Shown here one piece after another: positions 11,901-19,129 of a stretch of DNA of 64,000 nucleotides. The notes beneath the pieces were generated by a model that saw only the letters and a list, made by a program, of their open reading frames with translations, searched no databases and was not told the DNA's origin. The stretch lies in contig CABJBF010000005.1 in NCBI GenBank assembly GCA_902363805.1, positions 62,001 to 126,000 of the forward strand, read 5' to 3'. Every line of letters begins with the position of its first letter. Position 1 is the first letter of the stretch. The DNA comes from Eubacteriaceae bacterium. GTDB taxonomy: Bacteria > Bacillota > Clostridia > Lachnospirales > Lachnospiraceae. The position numbers were made by a program, and so were the translations under genes.

Positions 11901-11938
11901 AGCATTATTGCAATTAATTTTTGTGTTATTTTTTTCAT
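2978..11938 (-). CDS. Giant secreted Rhs/YD-repeat polymorphic toxin
   Basis: This 2986-residue protein begins with a signal peptide (residues 1-28, ending EAFA). Next come a parallel beta-helix-like region (about 80-415), a Cna-B-like domain (near 510-590), a PKD domain (WDFGDGT near 643) and a regulatory-fold beta domain. A DUF6531-like start of the Rhs shell (DPVDLLTGEF, near 1130) follows, then dozens of YD repeats (about 1250-2640). The conserved Rhs core ends with DPDG near residue 2704. The last 280 residues hold a hydrophobic pre-toxin segment and a tip with RGSFDTLQIIDD and FPKYGHGGATQA, whose activity I cannot name. In this family the shell encloses the toxin and the tip acts on competing cells. 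No LPxTG or S-layer anchor is visible. The ribosome binding site is AAGGAGAAGG. Confidence 0.92.
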   Translation of the reverse strand: MKKITQKLIAIMLVMTIVAGGISKEAFADTGVIRCNDKYFDTLKEAVNEALSTNDGDGVVTILQDIEANEFIQINENQKLTIEGQEHVTINVKETSRFIDIKKGGVLNLKNIDIDGTDIKAEYGKTPFYVRGEINLNNATIKNFSSNSSTIILNSAKLNMDNASEISENSNITWGGYGGAISIEGLSHVKGGVVRNNWGSYYGGGLYASGTAYIEGTTFINNGCKWYGGAVACGLVGGGIVYMKDCLFDGNYANWNGNAIYLNNSGNCSIYNTEVKNVSKNVSGAITITGKGKTIIAGLNVNNNSVNNGNVYIAGNNVSFLKPGTYDTEFGKIETNKNIIENNKANRGGGIYVQGNSNVNIEQCEIKNNTSNRGGAIYNDGNIVMDDVEISGNVVNDKNGKINMGNAILQNGTLELKENVQINGNIHLIKDKYITIDKELLYHMDKQSALNITTDEKNENEFRKVAEFTNVLGESLAYKLVSDEGIKLENTSNLVADSKLVAINNEIGIATKVYKKEVVCKDEKGENIQGMELALYKDDDSNKYLGTTEASDENGKIVIDNLVAGKYKLKQKTVPDKYEQDNSKTVNFEVGEENVEQIEFSANYKDEAPTAVITFEHKKIHIAQKYTFSADKSMDDRGIVKYSWDFGDGTQKTGKTVKHEYLQPGDYIVLLTVTDTKGQTNTKKLKITADGTAEGMYQLGLTVTDTNTEAPIGNAEVYIVNSKNEIISSGKTANNGKYNYYLKGNESYSIVAYANGYYSRATSLNMGETSKKINLYLSSKDTIQADVSYKEMSYSEIVEAGIDTDSDENKKIFKYSTKLVFNKMTFPVNFYVNEKGDIVKNENKGGGEAASSREDNFYIEPIKADGNGTVYYLVVDGTTKWLKDMFDVQVLVVNNSKCEYVDNCNAKINLPEGLSLAAMAAGEDNSEKKEIGKIESGENKAVNWYVRGDKDGEYKISVTVEGEMKDDKGEVEPYQFRYDYACRESLWVIAGSSLKLDVYVNKYTYTGDLYTITYTYTNTSNKTINGMQLYFDSEKQYSNDGRVFVDCAKNTYKKVDELAPGEKITIKYTTQIQFKDKNGDEAYYELISMIMKTLPGSNASIPYEVHVKLNPIQLKGYVDKTNGVNANDGDPVDLLTGEFNYTYTDLESVAKYSIPVKRYYNSGNFNTNTGFGNGWSNEYDYRAVYEDNCVIIYIPTGGQIVFKDDGTGEYTCQTDNQKELIKNEDIYFYKEKGKEYQFDKEGKLIKITEEDGWVTNFSYDNNKLTQIKSNAGILKYSWEGNYIVNASINGIEVKYEYKSGNLVKVTNADGDSCAYEYNENNNLTLMTDYEGNEYVKNEYDSIGRVIKQKVADSGEYTFTYDDEKRENSCKSESGNVHTIKYNEDFYIIEDVEQDTTTYDYNAFGQLVEKTDSYGTTTYSYDIYGNVTNIVYPDNTSESYKYNSKGKVITYRNAIDSVTNYEYNTRGNLIKETDGLGNSVTYTYDSFGNVIREKSGQGNVISYSYTDSFQRAAVSDGSKNTIKYKYDKLGRKTEETNGNGEKTKFTYSLAGKLLKETDALGNETTYEVDKNGYTISQTDKNGNKTLNTYNKQGKKTEKTNALGVKSKYTYDIAGNLTKITDGLGYETTYTYDKYGNVISKTDASGNSWNYKYDSKGNLVETKDPYKKNKQYKYDSKGQVIEETDENGGKTTYTYNALGMVTKQTDPLGNSVRYEYDGNLNLIKETDKNGNTTEYVYDKENRLIEKKTLYGNTTYNYDKDGNLIRITEPENRKTEYEYDRYGQVILITDAQKEKTQYTYDAIGNITQIINPNGTAISYKYDKNSNVIQITDEKENVEQYEYNAENKISKYVDKEGNITTYKYDENGNQIEVNEKQDLVITKKYNENNLLSEETDAIGTKKYVYDKLGRIVETISGEGYITSYKYDGVGNIIEKTDENNKITNYTYDLNNRLIKITNPEGEITEYSYDANGNVISEKDAKGNITLYEYDENNNPVKKTDANGNVSVWSYDANGNVTEYKNPQGVKQAYEYDGNGNIVKITDGRNNTVTMEYDSMNRMTKKVSANNVITQYSYDESGNLKTETDGNGNVTTYKYDKEGNCTEKIKTGSSEKYTYDKEGRLTSITYSDNSMEKFEYDVHGNKTSYTDKKGNTMTYIYDKDDRMTKTVDANGISTEYEYDGVGNLTKKTLHRKKGNSKADEVTTYSYDGNNNLICKTDALGKKESYEYDLNGNLVTVKNNSGKVVTSYSYDAVNNCTKKTVDGKTTTYEYNKNDYQTAMSTASGTISYVRDELDRITETVYENGKTVKYSYDNDGNKTGITYTDGKKVSYTYDGNKNLTEVTDGDKKTTYTYDSDNNRITKTEGKETQESTYDIYGNVLTVSQKEDEDSKLIESYEYDLNGNVTKHYESGIITGKKKTSTYEYDNLNRLVAEGGDKTVTYTYDDVGNLIKETNGKKSTTYTYNNLNQQITKKGSSVFSIKRSNKYSENGTAKRTVNPEKEIKTYEISSLMDGTVSEIKKGISEKTAYTYDGLGNRTRETITTGLIKKKKKEKEYVWDYTEKYPVLLEEKESDGTIVRYTYAGNRERAYADVTKNSENAKAQAYSLYTDRLGSTRWALDENAEVAAKTEYDAWGKPETETVSSKLNGINISKSYTGYVYDETTGYWNAGARMYNSTDREFIQKDPKAGNVHETLTQNGYIYCGDNPLYYIDPDGCSYISTLGNAGRTAFNVVKSGVAGGLGLYARVCCEIDNMPTWAKAAVGTTGIIIAGASGVGAAAIAEAVIASAGISAATDGAFYSIYALNNGSFSKSELKDTVINGAVNGYMFAGAGLGVAGIRNAAKSGKLAGVMADEAGSVSYEGGRTSVKTDFYVKPNGEIVPATGYRYMPAEASYMDSLKNTMEIPANPSGTYITFDKFDVPTPGRLQVPHDASIRGSFDTLQIIDDIRVPNGKWGQASWLEPITKDFPKYGHGGATQALTYQKIKLNSLKDLSR

Positions 11939-12004
11939 ATCCTTCTCCTTGTGTTTAATCTCAAAATGTAAAGTAGATAAAATTAGTTTGTAGGTTAATC
12001 GAAT

Positions 12005-12036
12005 AAAAAAAGCACCACTTTGTAAAAAGTGATGCT
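12005..12036 (-). terminator. Intrinsic terminator of the pilus operon
   Basis: On the minus strand an 11-bp stem (AGCATCACTTT / AAAGTGGTGCT, one G-T pair) with a short loop is followed by seven T residues. It lies downstream of the last pilus gene and upstream of the Rhs start. If the putative promoter at 12111-12139 is real, Rhs transcripts would also have to read through it. Confidence 0.8.
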
Positions 12037-12110
12037 AAACCATACATTATTATTCAAATTTCCCCTAATACATTCAGTTTTTCTCACCCATTACATTTTG
12101 TTTTGAATCG

Positions 12111-12139
12111 ATTTTATCTTATTTGTCGCAAAATGTAAA
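12111..12139 (-). promoter_or_regulatory. Possible sigma-A promoter upstream of the Rhs gene
   Basis: The minus strand reads TTTACA, 17 bases, TAAAAT. It lies in the gap between the last pilin gene and the Rhs gene. Transcription from it would cross the terminator at 12005-12036 before reaching Rhs, which could make that hairpin an attenuator. The gap is AT-rich, so a chance match is possible. Confidence 0.3.
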
Positions 12140-12176
12140 GTGAAAGTTTTCGACCTTTTTCGACCGTGCACAAATT

Positions 12177-12992
12177 TCACCTATTCCTTTTAATAACCAC
12201 CACACCTCCTGCAATCATTACCAACCCAACTGTTGCCAATATGACTGCTATAGCTCTGTCCTGACCTGTTTGTGGAAGTTTGTTGTCATATTTAGCTGTT
12301 GTTGTTTGATCATTTTCTTTGCTTTGCTTTTCAGATGTATTTCCTTTGTTTTTTCTTTTACGCTCATCTTTTTTACTTTCCTGTTCTTTGCTTTCTATGT
12401 TTTTTGATATGCTTTTAGGTTCCACATCTATGCTTTGTTGTAATTCATTATTGTCATTTATATATGGAATTGCAATTATCTGCGGAACAAATTCATACAT
12501 TTTATCCTGTTCCACACAAGCATCAATAAGCATTAAATACATACCATCTTTTGCTTTTTCATATTTCATTTTTCCCTGTTCATTTGTTGTTCCTACATAA
12601 TCTGCCGATATTCCATCTAAACTAATATAACCTGAAATCGTATTTGCAATTTTGCTCAGGTCGGAATTATTTTTTATGTCATTTACTTCAATCGGATATT
12701 TTGCAAATGTCCCTGAAAGAATATATTTATCATTTTCATTTTTTTCTGCAATTTTATAAATTCTAACTTCTCTATCTGCAAATATGACATTTTCATTTTT
12801 AAGAGCAATGTTTATTTCATACTGATTGTTTTCAGTCTGAGCTGCTTTTATTTTATTATTTGATATAATTCCAACCTGTATAACAGCTATAAATATCATT
12901 AATGCCATTACAATTTTCTTATATGCTTTAGATTTTAAATTTTTATACGCACAAATTATTGTGTTTTTTATTGCTTTCTCTCTCATATTCAT
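12177..12992 (-). CDS. LPQTG-anchored minor pilin or surface protein
   Basis: This 271-residue protein has an N-terminal membrane or signal segment (about residues 25-50) and a beta-rich middle. A Lys/Glu/Ser-rich linker leads to a C-terminal cell-wall sorting signal: LPQTG, a hydrophobic stretch and the tail KRNR. Its start overlaps the end of the class C sortase gene by 50 bases, so the two are translationally linked. Sortase would cut between Thr and Gly and join the protein to a pilus or to the wall. It is probably the basal or accessory subunit of the neighbouring pilus. A later start at the Met before ALMIFIAVIQ is possible. Confidence 0.75.
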   Translation of the reverse strand: MNMREKAIKNTIICAYKNLKSKAYKKIVMALMIFIAVIQVGIISNNKIKAAQTENNQYEINIALKNENVIFADREVRIYKIAEKNENDKYILSGTFAKYPIEVNDIKNNSDLSKIANTISGYISLDGISADYVGTTNEQGKMKYEKAKDGMYLMLIDACVEQDKMYEFVPQIIAIPYINDNNELQQSIDVEPKSISKNIESKEQESKKDERKRKNKGNTSEKQSKENDQTTTAKYDNKLPQTGQDRAIAVILATVGLVMIAGGVVVIKRNR

Positions 12993-13806
12993 ACACCCTC
13001 TTTCCTTTATTTACGCACACTGCAAATGTTATTACAAATAATGTCATTATAATCAACACCAAAGCCAGTGCTATTATTACTACTTTCCACGGATTTACTT
13101 TTTGTTTATTGTCTGATTTTTCTGCTTTATCTTCGTCTATTCGTATCCCTTTTACTAATAGTCTGTGTGTATTAACAGCATATGGCGTACATGTAACCAG
13201 AGTCACATAATCTTTATCTTTTTCAATACTTAATTTTGAAATGTCTTCAGGTTTTACTACTGAAATTTCTTCCACCTGATAAAATAATTTTTTATTTAAT
13301 ACTGTAATTTGAAATTTGTCACCAATTTCCATTTTATCCAAATCAGTAAATAATTTTGCATTTGGCAACCCTCTGTGAGCTACAAGTACGGCGTGTGTAC
13401 TTTCTCCTCCTACAGGTAAAGATGAACTTTCCAAATGCCCTACATATTTACTTAGCACTTCATCTGTAGTCCCATGCTTTATTGGAATTTTCACCTTAAT
13501 CTTTGGTATGGAAATATAACCCATGCTTCCTGAATCGTCTACATTTAAAATGTCGGCATATTTATTTTCTTCTTGGTTTTTATATTCCACATTATCTTTT
13601 GTCAGATTTTCATTATATAAATTAGCCTCATTTAATATACTTTCTGACTTTTTATTCTCCATTTTTTTCATTAGCTCATCATATTGTTCAGTCGCTTTTG
13701 TTGCGTCCATTTGGTTTACATAACTACTAACTACCGGATATAGTAACACGGAGAAACCCATCAAAAAAATTATAACCAATATTATTGTTGTCGTTTTTCT
13801 TTTCAT
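12943..13806 (-). CDS. Class C (pilin-polymerising) sortase
   Basis: This 287-residue protein has an N-terminal membrane segment (about 7-27) and a C-terminal one (about 245-268). The catalytic set is His near 142 (VAHRGLP), Cys near 204 in TLVTCTPYAVNTHR, and Arg just after it. TLxTCTPYxxNTHRL is a hallmark of pilus-specific class C sortases. These enzymes link pilin subunits by isopeptide bonds outside the membrane. It lies between the major pilin and the LPQTG protein, as expected for a pilus operon. The family lid motif was not clearly seen. Confidence 0.9.
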   Translation of the reverse strand: MKRKTTTIILVIIFLMGFSVLLYPVVSSYVNQMDATKATEQYDELMKKMENKKSESILNEANLYNENLTKDNVEYKNQEENKYADILNVDDSGSMGYISIPKIKVKIPIKHGTTDEVLSKYVGHLESSSLPVGGESTHAVLVAHRGLPNAKLFTDLDKMEIGDKFQITVLNKKLFYQVEEISVVKPEDISKLSIEKDKDYVTLVTCTPYAVNTHRLLVKGIRIDEDKAEKSDNKQKVNPWKVVIIALALVLIIMTLFVITFAVCVNKGKRVYEYERESNKKHNNLCV

Positions 13807-13860
13807 AACTATCTCCCTATTGCCATTTTCAGTTTATTTTGAAGTCAAAAGTTAAAGGCT

Positions 13861-13950
13861 TTAATCTTTATATGCAAGATTAGCTTTATAGTTAAACTTA
13901 TAGAGGATTCGAACCGATACAAACTTATAATCTTTATATGAAAGATTACC
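13861..13950 (-). repeat. Two near-identical small hairpins between major pilin and sortase genes
   Basis: TAATCTTTATATGCAAGATTA and a second copy with A in place of the second-half C occur near 13870 and 13930. Each folds as AATCTT / AAGATT. They lie in the 246-base gap between the major pilin gene and the sortase gene. A hairpin pair here could stabilise the upstream pilin message or reduce read-through, giving more pilin than sortase. That role is inferred. Confidence 0.45.
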
Positions 13951-14052
13951 TTTAACCTTTGCCCCAATATTTGTCTTAGGTTTATTTTTAATATTCTATA
14001 GTTCAAAATTTTTCATATGAAATTTAAAAAATATATTTTGGGAAACAGTTTA

Positions 14053-15609
14053 TCATCTTTCTTTAACTGTTTTTCTTCTAATTACATAAACACCTGTCGC
14101 AGCGCCTAACATAATTATTAATCCGCCTGCTACAAATAATGCTGTTCCCATTCCACCTGCAGTTGGAAGTGTTGCTCCTTTTTTATTTTCAACTGTAACC
14201 TTTTTGTATCCGTTTTCTTTTTCTATATCTGTTGTAATTTCTGTTTTGTCGGCTGTGATTGTGTATATTCCACTGGCTGCATTTACAACAATTTCAATTG
14301 GCTCTAATAATTTTTTGTAACCTGACGGAGCCATAGTTTCTACCAAATAATATTTTCCGGCTTTTAATCCTTCAAATGAAGCAATTCCATTTTCATTAGT
14401 TACAATCTCTTTGATTGCATCACCTTTGCATTCCTTATTATCGTATAACTTAAACTTTGCATTCTTAAGTTTTACAGCATTATTATCTTTATCAATCTTT
14501 TCGATGGCTACGCCAAATGTATAAACAATTTCTTTGTCATCATCATCTCCAAATCCCGGGGTGTCCGGTGTTGGTCTGTCAGAATCTTCAGAATTATATG
14601 TTGTTCCATCAAATGGAGAATTTTTGTAAACGTACTCTACAATATTTTCATTTCCAACTGCTGTTCCGACTTTAGCTTTTTCATTTAATGTTGCTTTGTA
14701 TTCTACTGTCACAGTTGTATACGTTTTAATTTTTCCGTAGTTTAAATCTACATAAAATTTCTGACCCTCTTCTTTTATTGTGTACTGATTACCACTTGTT
14801 AAAGTTTTTGAATTTTCTCCATTTTCACCTTTAACTACAATAGAACTTAAATCTAAAGTAAGTCCTTCTGAGAGTTCATCGCCTAAATATAATGTAGTAT
14901 CTGTTGCGCCTTCCGGATAAATGGGAACTGCTGCACTTAATTTATATGTGATAACATCCCCTACACTTGCTGTCTGTCTGTTTCCATCAGTCGCAGTGCC
15001 ATTTATAATATCTTTTTCTACAGTAGGCTTACTTGCCTTCATTTTTACCGAATACTGTTCATATATTTTATATTCATCATTTTCAACAAATGGCTCAACC
15101 TCTGCTGTAACAGCCTGATAAATGTATGCCCCGTTTGTGTTTCCACTTCCAACAATAATGTACTGTCCCATTGCTACAGCTTCAAATTCAGCTTTTTCTT
15201 CGTTTGAAATGTTTGTAGATACATATTCAGGGGCAACACTATTTGTTCTTACATAAGAAGCAAATTTTCCTAACACTTCTTTTAATTTTGTTTCGTTTAG
15301 TTTAACGTAATCATCTACTGTCATTGTCTTGTACTCTGTCTTTGCAGCCTTAAACTGTTCAAATGTCGCCGTAAAATTTCGGTTTATTGTATTTGTATCT
15401 TTGTCATAAATGGTTTCAACTACTTTATATGCATTTAACACATCATTTTCATTTCCTGTTAAAACATTTATCTTTACTGTTTCTCCTCCATTTACAACAT
15501 TAGCTTTTGTACCGTCTGTCTTTGTTGTTGTGGCAAATACAGCTACATTTAATGCAACCATAATAGAAAATGCCATTACAACTGCTAAAAGTTTTGATAC
15601 TTTTTTCAT
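14053..15609 (-). CDS. Major pilin subunit, isopeptide-forming, LPTAG anchored
   Basis: This 518-residue protein has a signal peptide (1-26, ending VFAT). A fimbrial N-domain with isopeptide folds follows (GDVITYKLSAAVP, then YKATLNEKAKVG). A SpaA/Cna-B-like domain comes next (about 385-475: KFKLYDNKEC, GLKAGKYYLVETMAPSGYKK). It ends in the sorting signal LPTAG, a hydrophobic stretch and RRKTVKER. The domain order matches the shaft pilins of Gram-positive sortase pili. Sortase C would join the LPTAG Thr of one subunit to a Lys of the next. Confidence 0.88.
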   Translation of the reverse strand: MKKVSKLLAVVMAFSIMVALNVAVFATTTKTDGTKANVVNGGETVKINVLTGNENDVLNAYKVVETIYDKDTNTINRNFTATFEQFKAAKTEYKTMTVDDYVKLNETKLKEVLGKFASYVRTNSVAPEYVSTNISNEEKAEFEAVAMGQYIIVGSGNTNGAYIYQAVTAEVEPFVENDEYKIYEQYSVKMKASKPTVEKDIINGTATDGNRQTASVGDVITYKLSAAVPIYPEGATDTTLYLGDELSEGLTLDLSSIVVKGENGENSKTLTSGNQYTIKEEGQKFYVDLNYGKIKTYTTVTVEYKATLNEKAKVGTAVGNENIVEYVYKNSPFDGTTYNSEDSDRPTPDTPGFGDDDDKEIVYTFGVAIEKIDKDNNAVKLKNAKFKLYDNKECKGDAIKEIVTNENGIASFEGLKAGKYYLVETMAPSGYKKLLEPIEIVVNAASGIYTITADKTEITTDIEKENGYKKVTVENKKGATLPTAGGMGTALFVAGGLIIMLGAATGVYVIRRKTVKER

Positions 15610-15737
15610 TTAATGCTCCTTTTTTATTTATTTGTAATCACATTTGTTTTTTATAAATTCAAATGTGGTACATGCTTTTTGCTTTAGAAAGTTTTCATAT
15701 ATTCTATTCTTACTTTCCATCATTCTATTAGAAAATT

Positions 15738-17450
15738 TTATTTTATTTTCTGCAAACAACCAACTAAAACACTTACGGCACACAACATAATTATTAGACC
15801 GGTTTTTACAAACGGTTCACTTCCTGCGCCTCCGGCATCCGGCAATTCATATATTTTTGTGTTTGTTATTGTATAAGTTGTGCTTGCATTTTTTGTTGCA
15901 GTAGCCTGATTTGTTTTTGATGTAAATTCTGAAGCAAATCCCGCAACACTAATTTCTTTTACACTATAGGTAAACTGATTTCCTATTGTATCTCTTGTAA
16001 GCAGCCCTTCTACGGATTCTTTCCATCCGTTTTCTTTTTTAACTGTAACTGTGTTAAAATATTCTGTTTTTTCTTCTGTGGAATCTTTATATTTGATTGT
16101 TCGATAGATTTCTACTTCTATGGAATCCGGAATCTGCTCCGTTCCTTTCCATTTTTTATATATATTTAAATCTATTAAGGGTCTGTCAATTTTACTTCCA
16201 AGAGGTGTCGTGCTAAATGATGCCCACACCTGATTTGTTCTTGGAACTCCTCCGTTATCCGGATACCTCATAAAATTTCCCAATGTAAAACTGAAAGCGT
16301 TAGACGTTGACTGTGGCATAATTGTAACTGAATTTTGAAGCCAGTTATCAGGCACTCCAAATGTGCTGTCATAAATATCTCCGCTCCACGGATTTGTTCC
16401 GCCGTTATAACCATACTGTGTTCCAAATCTGTTTCCGCTGTCTTTATACATTCCTACAATATTACTGCTCCATGGAATGGTATTTGAAAATTTTCCTGAA
16501 TAAACATATGCTTTTACATTCTGCGGATTTTGTGGCACTACATATTCCGGTCCATAGTATGCTGCCGGATTTTCCCCTTCCTGAACATCCGCCGGGTTAA
16601 GAGAATTTATTGTGTAATAATCAGCAACCGGACTGTCAACTGTTCCTATGTCATTTAGAACAATTTTGTTTCCAAATGTTCCATCTGTGTTTAAATAATA
16701 AAACTCCAAATCAACATGAAATTCTTTTACATTCTGCCATACCCAGCCACTATATAGCGATTTGCTTATTTGAATTGTCGGATAATATGAATATGGTCCA
16801 TAATTATTTTTACCCCAGTTCCATCCTTCTCCTACATTTCCTGTAGTTGTTGCATTTTTTGACGTTCTGTTTTTAAATGGTGTAACTTTTATATTTGCAT
16901 AAGCTCCTACCGGCTTTCCATCGTATGTTCCAACTTCAAAATATTTGACTTTAAAATTCATTGTAGTTGTTTCTACATCTAAATCTTTATTTTTCCACCC
17001 GGCGTTCATATCTGTCTTATAATTGTTTGCATTAGGATTAGAACCTTTACATTGAATCGCTATCCCATTGTATTTATTACTAAATGAAGCGTATATTCCT
17101 TTTATCGCTCCATTCCATGTCCCATTCCATACATCGCCTTTCATACTTTCGCGACTTACGTCCTGATAAGCTCTGACTCCTTCTCCTGCCTCAACAATTT
17201 TTGCATTTCCATCTATATCTTTGACCTGAAGTCGATTGTACGGAAATACTTTGTCAGTTGATACTATCGTAGCGTCCGGCACAGGAATATCATTTGCCGC
17301 AAAATTTACTATAGACTCGGTTTTCTGACTGTTATTCACATCTGCATTTAGCATAACTGCTTCGCCTGCAAATGTCGTAGCACATATTAAACACATGCTT
17401 ACTACTTCTATTATTTTTTTACTTTTTTGGATTATTTTTTTCATGATCAT
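15738..17450 (-). CDS. Pilus-associated surface protein with LPDAG sorting signal
   Basis: This 570-residue protein has a signal peptide (about 1-37) and a long adhesin-like region rich in aromatics, Asn and Gly. A single Cna-B-like domain follows (about 430-535: IDLNIYKKWKG, IEVEIYRTIKY). It ends with LPDAG, a hydrophobic segment and a short basic tail (LQKIK). It is the first surface protein of the pilus cluster and is probably the tip adhesin, since tip subunits commonly combine a large binding region with one Cna-B stalk. The ligand is unknown. The start can be the ATG at 17450 or the one at 17444. Confidence 0.75.
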   Translation of the reverse strand: MIMKKIIQKSKKIIEVVSMCLICATTFAGEAVMLNADVNNSQKTESIVNFAANDIPVPDATIVSTDKVFPYNRLQVKDIDGNAKIVEAGEGVRAYQDVSRESMKGDVWNGTWNGAIKGIYASFSNKYNGIAIQCKGSNPNANNYKTDMNAGWKNKDLDVETTTMNFKVKYFEVGTYDGKPVGAYANIKVTPFKNRTSKNATTTGNVGEGWNWGKNNYGPYSYYPTIQISKSLYSGWVWQNVKEFHVDLEFYYLNTDGTFGNKIVLNDIGTVDSPVADYYTINSLNPADVQEGENPAAYYGPEYVVPQNPQNVKAYVYSGKFSNTIPWSSNIVGMYKDSGNRFGTQYGYNGGTNPWSGDIYDSTFGVPDNWLQNSVTIMPQSTSNAFSFTLGNFMRYPDNGGVPRTNQVWASFSTTPLGSKIDRPLIDLNIYKKWKGTEQIPDSIEVEIYRTIKYKDSTEEKTEYFNTVTVKKENGWKESVEGLLTRDTIGNQFTYSVKEISVAGFASEFTSKTNQATATKNASTTYTITNTKIYELPDAGGAGSEPFVKTGLIIMLCAVSVLVGCLQKIK

Positions 17451-17604
17451 ATCTCTCCCACTTTTATATTTGGCAATTGTATTTTCAATTAGATTTTGTC
17501 TTGTTTTTCTCTGCTTGTTATCATATGAAGCATTATTGCCAAATATTCCAAATTTAATTCCATAAAGTGGGATTTTTGCGAATGGGGATTATGAGATGGA
17601 ATGC

Positions 17605-17690
17605 CTAGCACGGAACAATCCGTAGGCATCAAAGTCGTGGGGGCTTTTGAATCCGACATCTTATTTTATAATATTTACATCTTTACATCT
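17605..17690. repeat. Intergenic REP-like element, copy 1
   Basis: The segment around CCGTAGGCATCAAAGTCG ... GGGCTTTTGAATCC ... ACATCTTAT resembles a second copy near 56945-57000. The half-sites TCAAAGNC and GGGCTTTTGA are partly inverted. It sits in the gap between the LPDAG protein and the sortase and overlaps the sortase 3' end. It may be a scattered chromosomal repeat or a weak terminator. Confidence 0.45.
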
Positions 17691-18335
17691 CACAACAACT
17701 CTTGCCTGTCCATTAAATGTACATGTAAACAAGGTCAAATCATATTCCGTACTTATTACTTTTTCGACCTGTGTGGGCAATAAATTTTCCACACTTTCTA
17801 CTTTATAGGAAAACGTGGAGTCGTTTGCGGATTTATATATAATTTCATCGCCTTTTCGCAAATATTTTATTTTTCCAAAATGCGTTGAATAATTGTGTGC
17901 AGCTAAAACAAATCCTGCGTTGCCCACACTTCCACTATATACGCACGGAGTTTTCTTTAACTGTTCGTATGACCATTTTTCATTTATTGGGAGTTTGATT
18001 TTTAGAGACGGAATAATTAATATTCCTACATATTTTTCACTTGAAAATTCTATGAATTTATCAGATTCAGAGTAACTATCTGTCAGATTAGATTTATTAT
18101 CGCAATATCCAGATTCATTATTTTTGTTTTCCATATAGTTGATTATTTTTTCAGAAGATATACCTGCATTTCGATTTTCTATAGTATTTTTAATTGTCAG
18201 GGTGCCTGCTGTTCCAAGCAAAATGCACCCCATGACAATTGTAATTTTTGCTATAAATGTTTTTGGCTTTTTTAAATTTTTTCCTTTTTTTAATTTCATT
18301 TTATTTTTGCCTGCAACTTTTTTAACATTTTTCAA
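17661..18335 (-). CDS. Sortase family transpeptidase
   Basis: This 224-residue protein starts with a very basic cytoplasmic tail and one membrane segment (about 29-50). Catalytic residues are His near 143 (AAHNYS), Cys near 208 (TLFTC) and Arg near 217 (VVVRC). The short TLFTCTFNGQARVVVRC end differs from the class C sortase next door and matches a sortase type common in Clostridia. It may anchor the finished pilus or other LPxTG-like proteins to the wall. Its start lies one base after the amidase stop, so the two genes are translationally coupled. Confidence 0.85.
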   Translation of the reverse strand: MKNVKKVAGKNKMKLKKGKNLKKPKTFIAKITIVMGCILLGTAGTLTIKNTIENRNAGISSEKIINYMENKNNESGYCDNKSNLTDSYSESDKFIEFSSEKYVGILIIPSLKIKLPINEKWSYEQLKKTPCVYSGSVGNAGFVLAAHNYSTHFGKIKYLRKGDEIIYKSANDSTFSYKVESVENLLPTQVEKVISTEYDLTLFTCTFNGQARVVVRCKDVNIIK

Positions 18336-18336
18336 T

Positions 18337-19089
18337 TTATTTCTTCAAATATTCTTCGATTCCTTTACATATCAGACCTGCCATTCTTTTTTGATAATCG
18401 TCTGACGACAAATTATTTGCATCGTCCCAATTGCTTAAGAATCCACATTCCACTATTATTGTAGGGCATTTTGTATGTAACAGCATATAATAACTGGTGT
18501 TTTCCTTGATTTCTTTTTTATTGTTTATATTTATATTATCGTTTAATATTGCCTGCATTATTTTCGCCAGTTCCGTACCACCTGCAGAATTTCGATAATA
18601 AAATACCTGCGCTCCTTTTACATTTTCCGAAGTAAAACTATTTTGATGAACGCTTACAACTATTGTTTTTTCATTTTTCAAATACTCTTTATTTATTATT
18701 TCACAGCGGTTTTCCATATCGGCCCTTTTTTTATTTCCATCCGATTCCTGATAAAGTCCGGTATCACTTTCCCTTGTAAGCACAACCTTTGCTCCTGTAT
18801 TTTTTAAAATTTCTTCTATGTACAGGCTTATGGATAGGTTAATATTTTTTTCAAGTGCATCATTTATACCTATTTTCCCGGGGTCAATTCCTCCATGCCC
18901 CGGGTCAATAACTATTGTGTAACCACTAAATGGTTTATACTCTTGTTTCTTAGTTTCTTTATTATCGCTTTCCACGATTTTTTCCATATTACAGGCAATC
19001 ATAGTAATCGACATCAGCAAAAGAAATGCCATAACCGCTTCAATTTTTATATTTCTTTTTAGTATTGCAACGGTGTACAAAGGGAACAT
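18337..19089 (-). CDS. N-acetylmuramoyl-L-alanine amidase (CwlD-like)
   Basis: This amidase_3 protein of up to 250 residues has the zinc-site pattern IDPGHGGIDPG (near 64), a Glu in the helix after it, His in SVHQNSF (near 146) and the catalytic Glu in VECGFLSNWDD (near 214). It has one N-terminal membrane segment. The family cleaves the amide bond between MurNAc and the stem peptide, and CwlD acts in spore cortex maturation. The apparent start (ATG at 19087-19089, MFPLYTVAIL) lies inside the ICE end and has no ribosome binding site. The native start was therefore removed or is a later codon, such as the Met before AFLLLM. Confidence 0.85.
   Translation of the reverse strand: MFPLYTVAILKRNIKIEAVMAFLLLMSITMIACNMEKIVESDNKETKKQEYKPFSGYTIVIDPGHGGIDPGKIGINDALEKNINLSISLYIEEILKNTGAKVVLTRESDTGLYQESDGNKKRADMENRCEIINKEYLKNEKTIVVSVHQNSFTSENVKGAQVFYYRNSAGGTELAKIMQAILNDNININNKKEIKENTSYYMLLHTKCPTIIVECGFLSNWDDANNLSSDDYQKRMAGLICKGIEEYLKK
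19071..19086. other. attL: left ICE-chromosome junction
   Basis: The sequence CGG-TGTACA-AAGGG has chromosomal DNA on the left and ICE DNA on the right. The core TGTACA (19074-19079) recurs in the same direction at 50526-50531. Joining the two outer halves gives the palindrome CGGTGTACACCG, the predicted empty site. Joining the inner halves gives the near-palindrome CCCT-TGTACA-AAGGG, the predicted circular site. Base composition changes sharply here. Confidence 0.75.
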
Positions 19090-19129
19090 AATAAAAAACT
19101 TAATAATGGACTGCCAATCTTACACAAAG

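Noticed and set aside
13900..13930. GGTTCGAATCC on the minus strand, like the T arm of a tRNA
   Set aside because: The bases around it do not form the T stem (only two of five pairs fit) and no acceptor or anticodon stem can be drawn.
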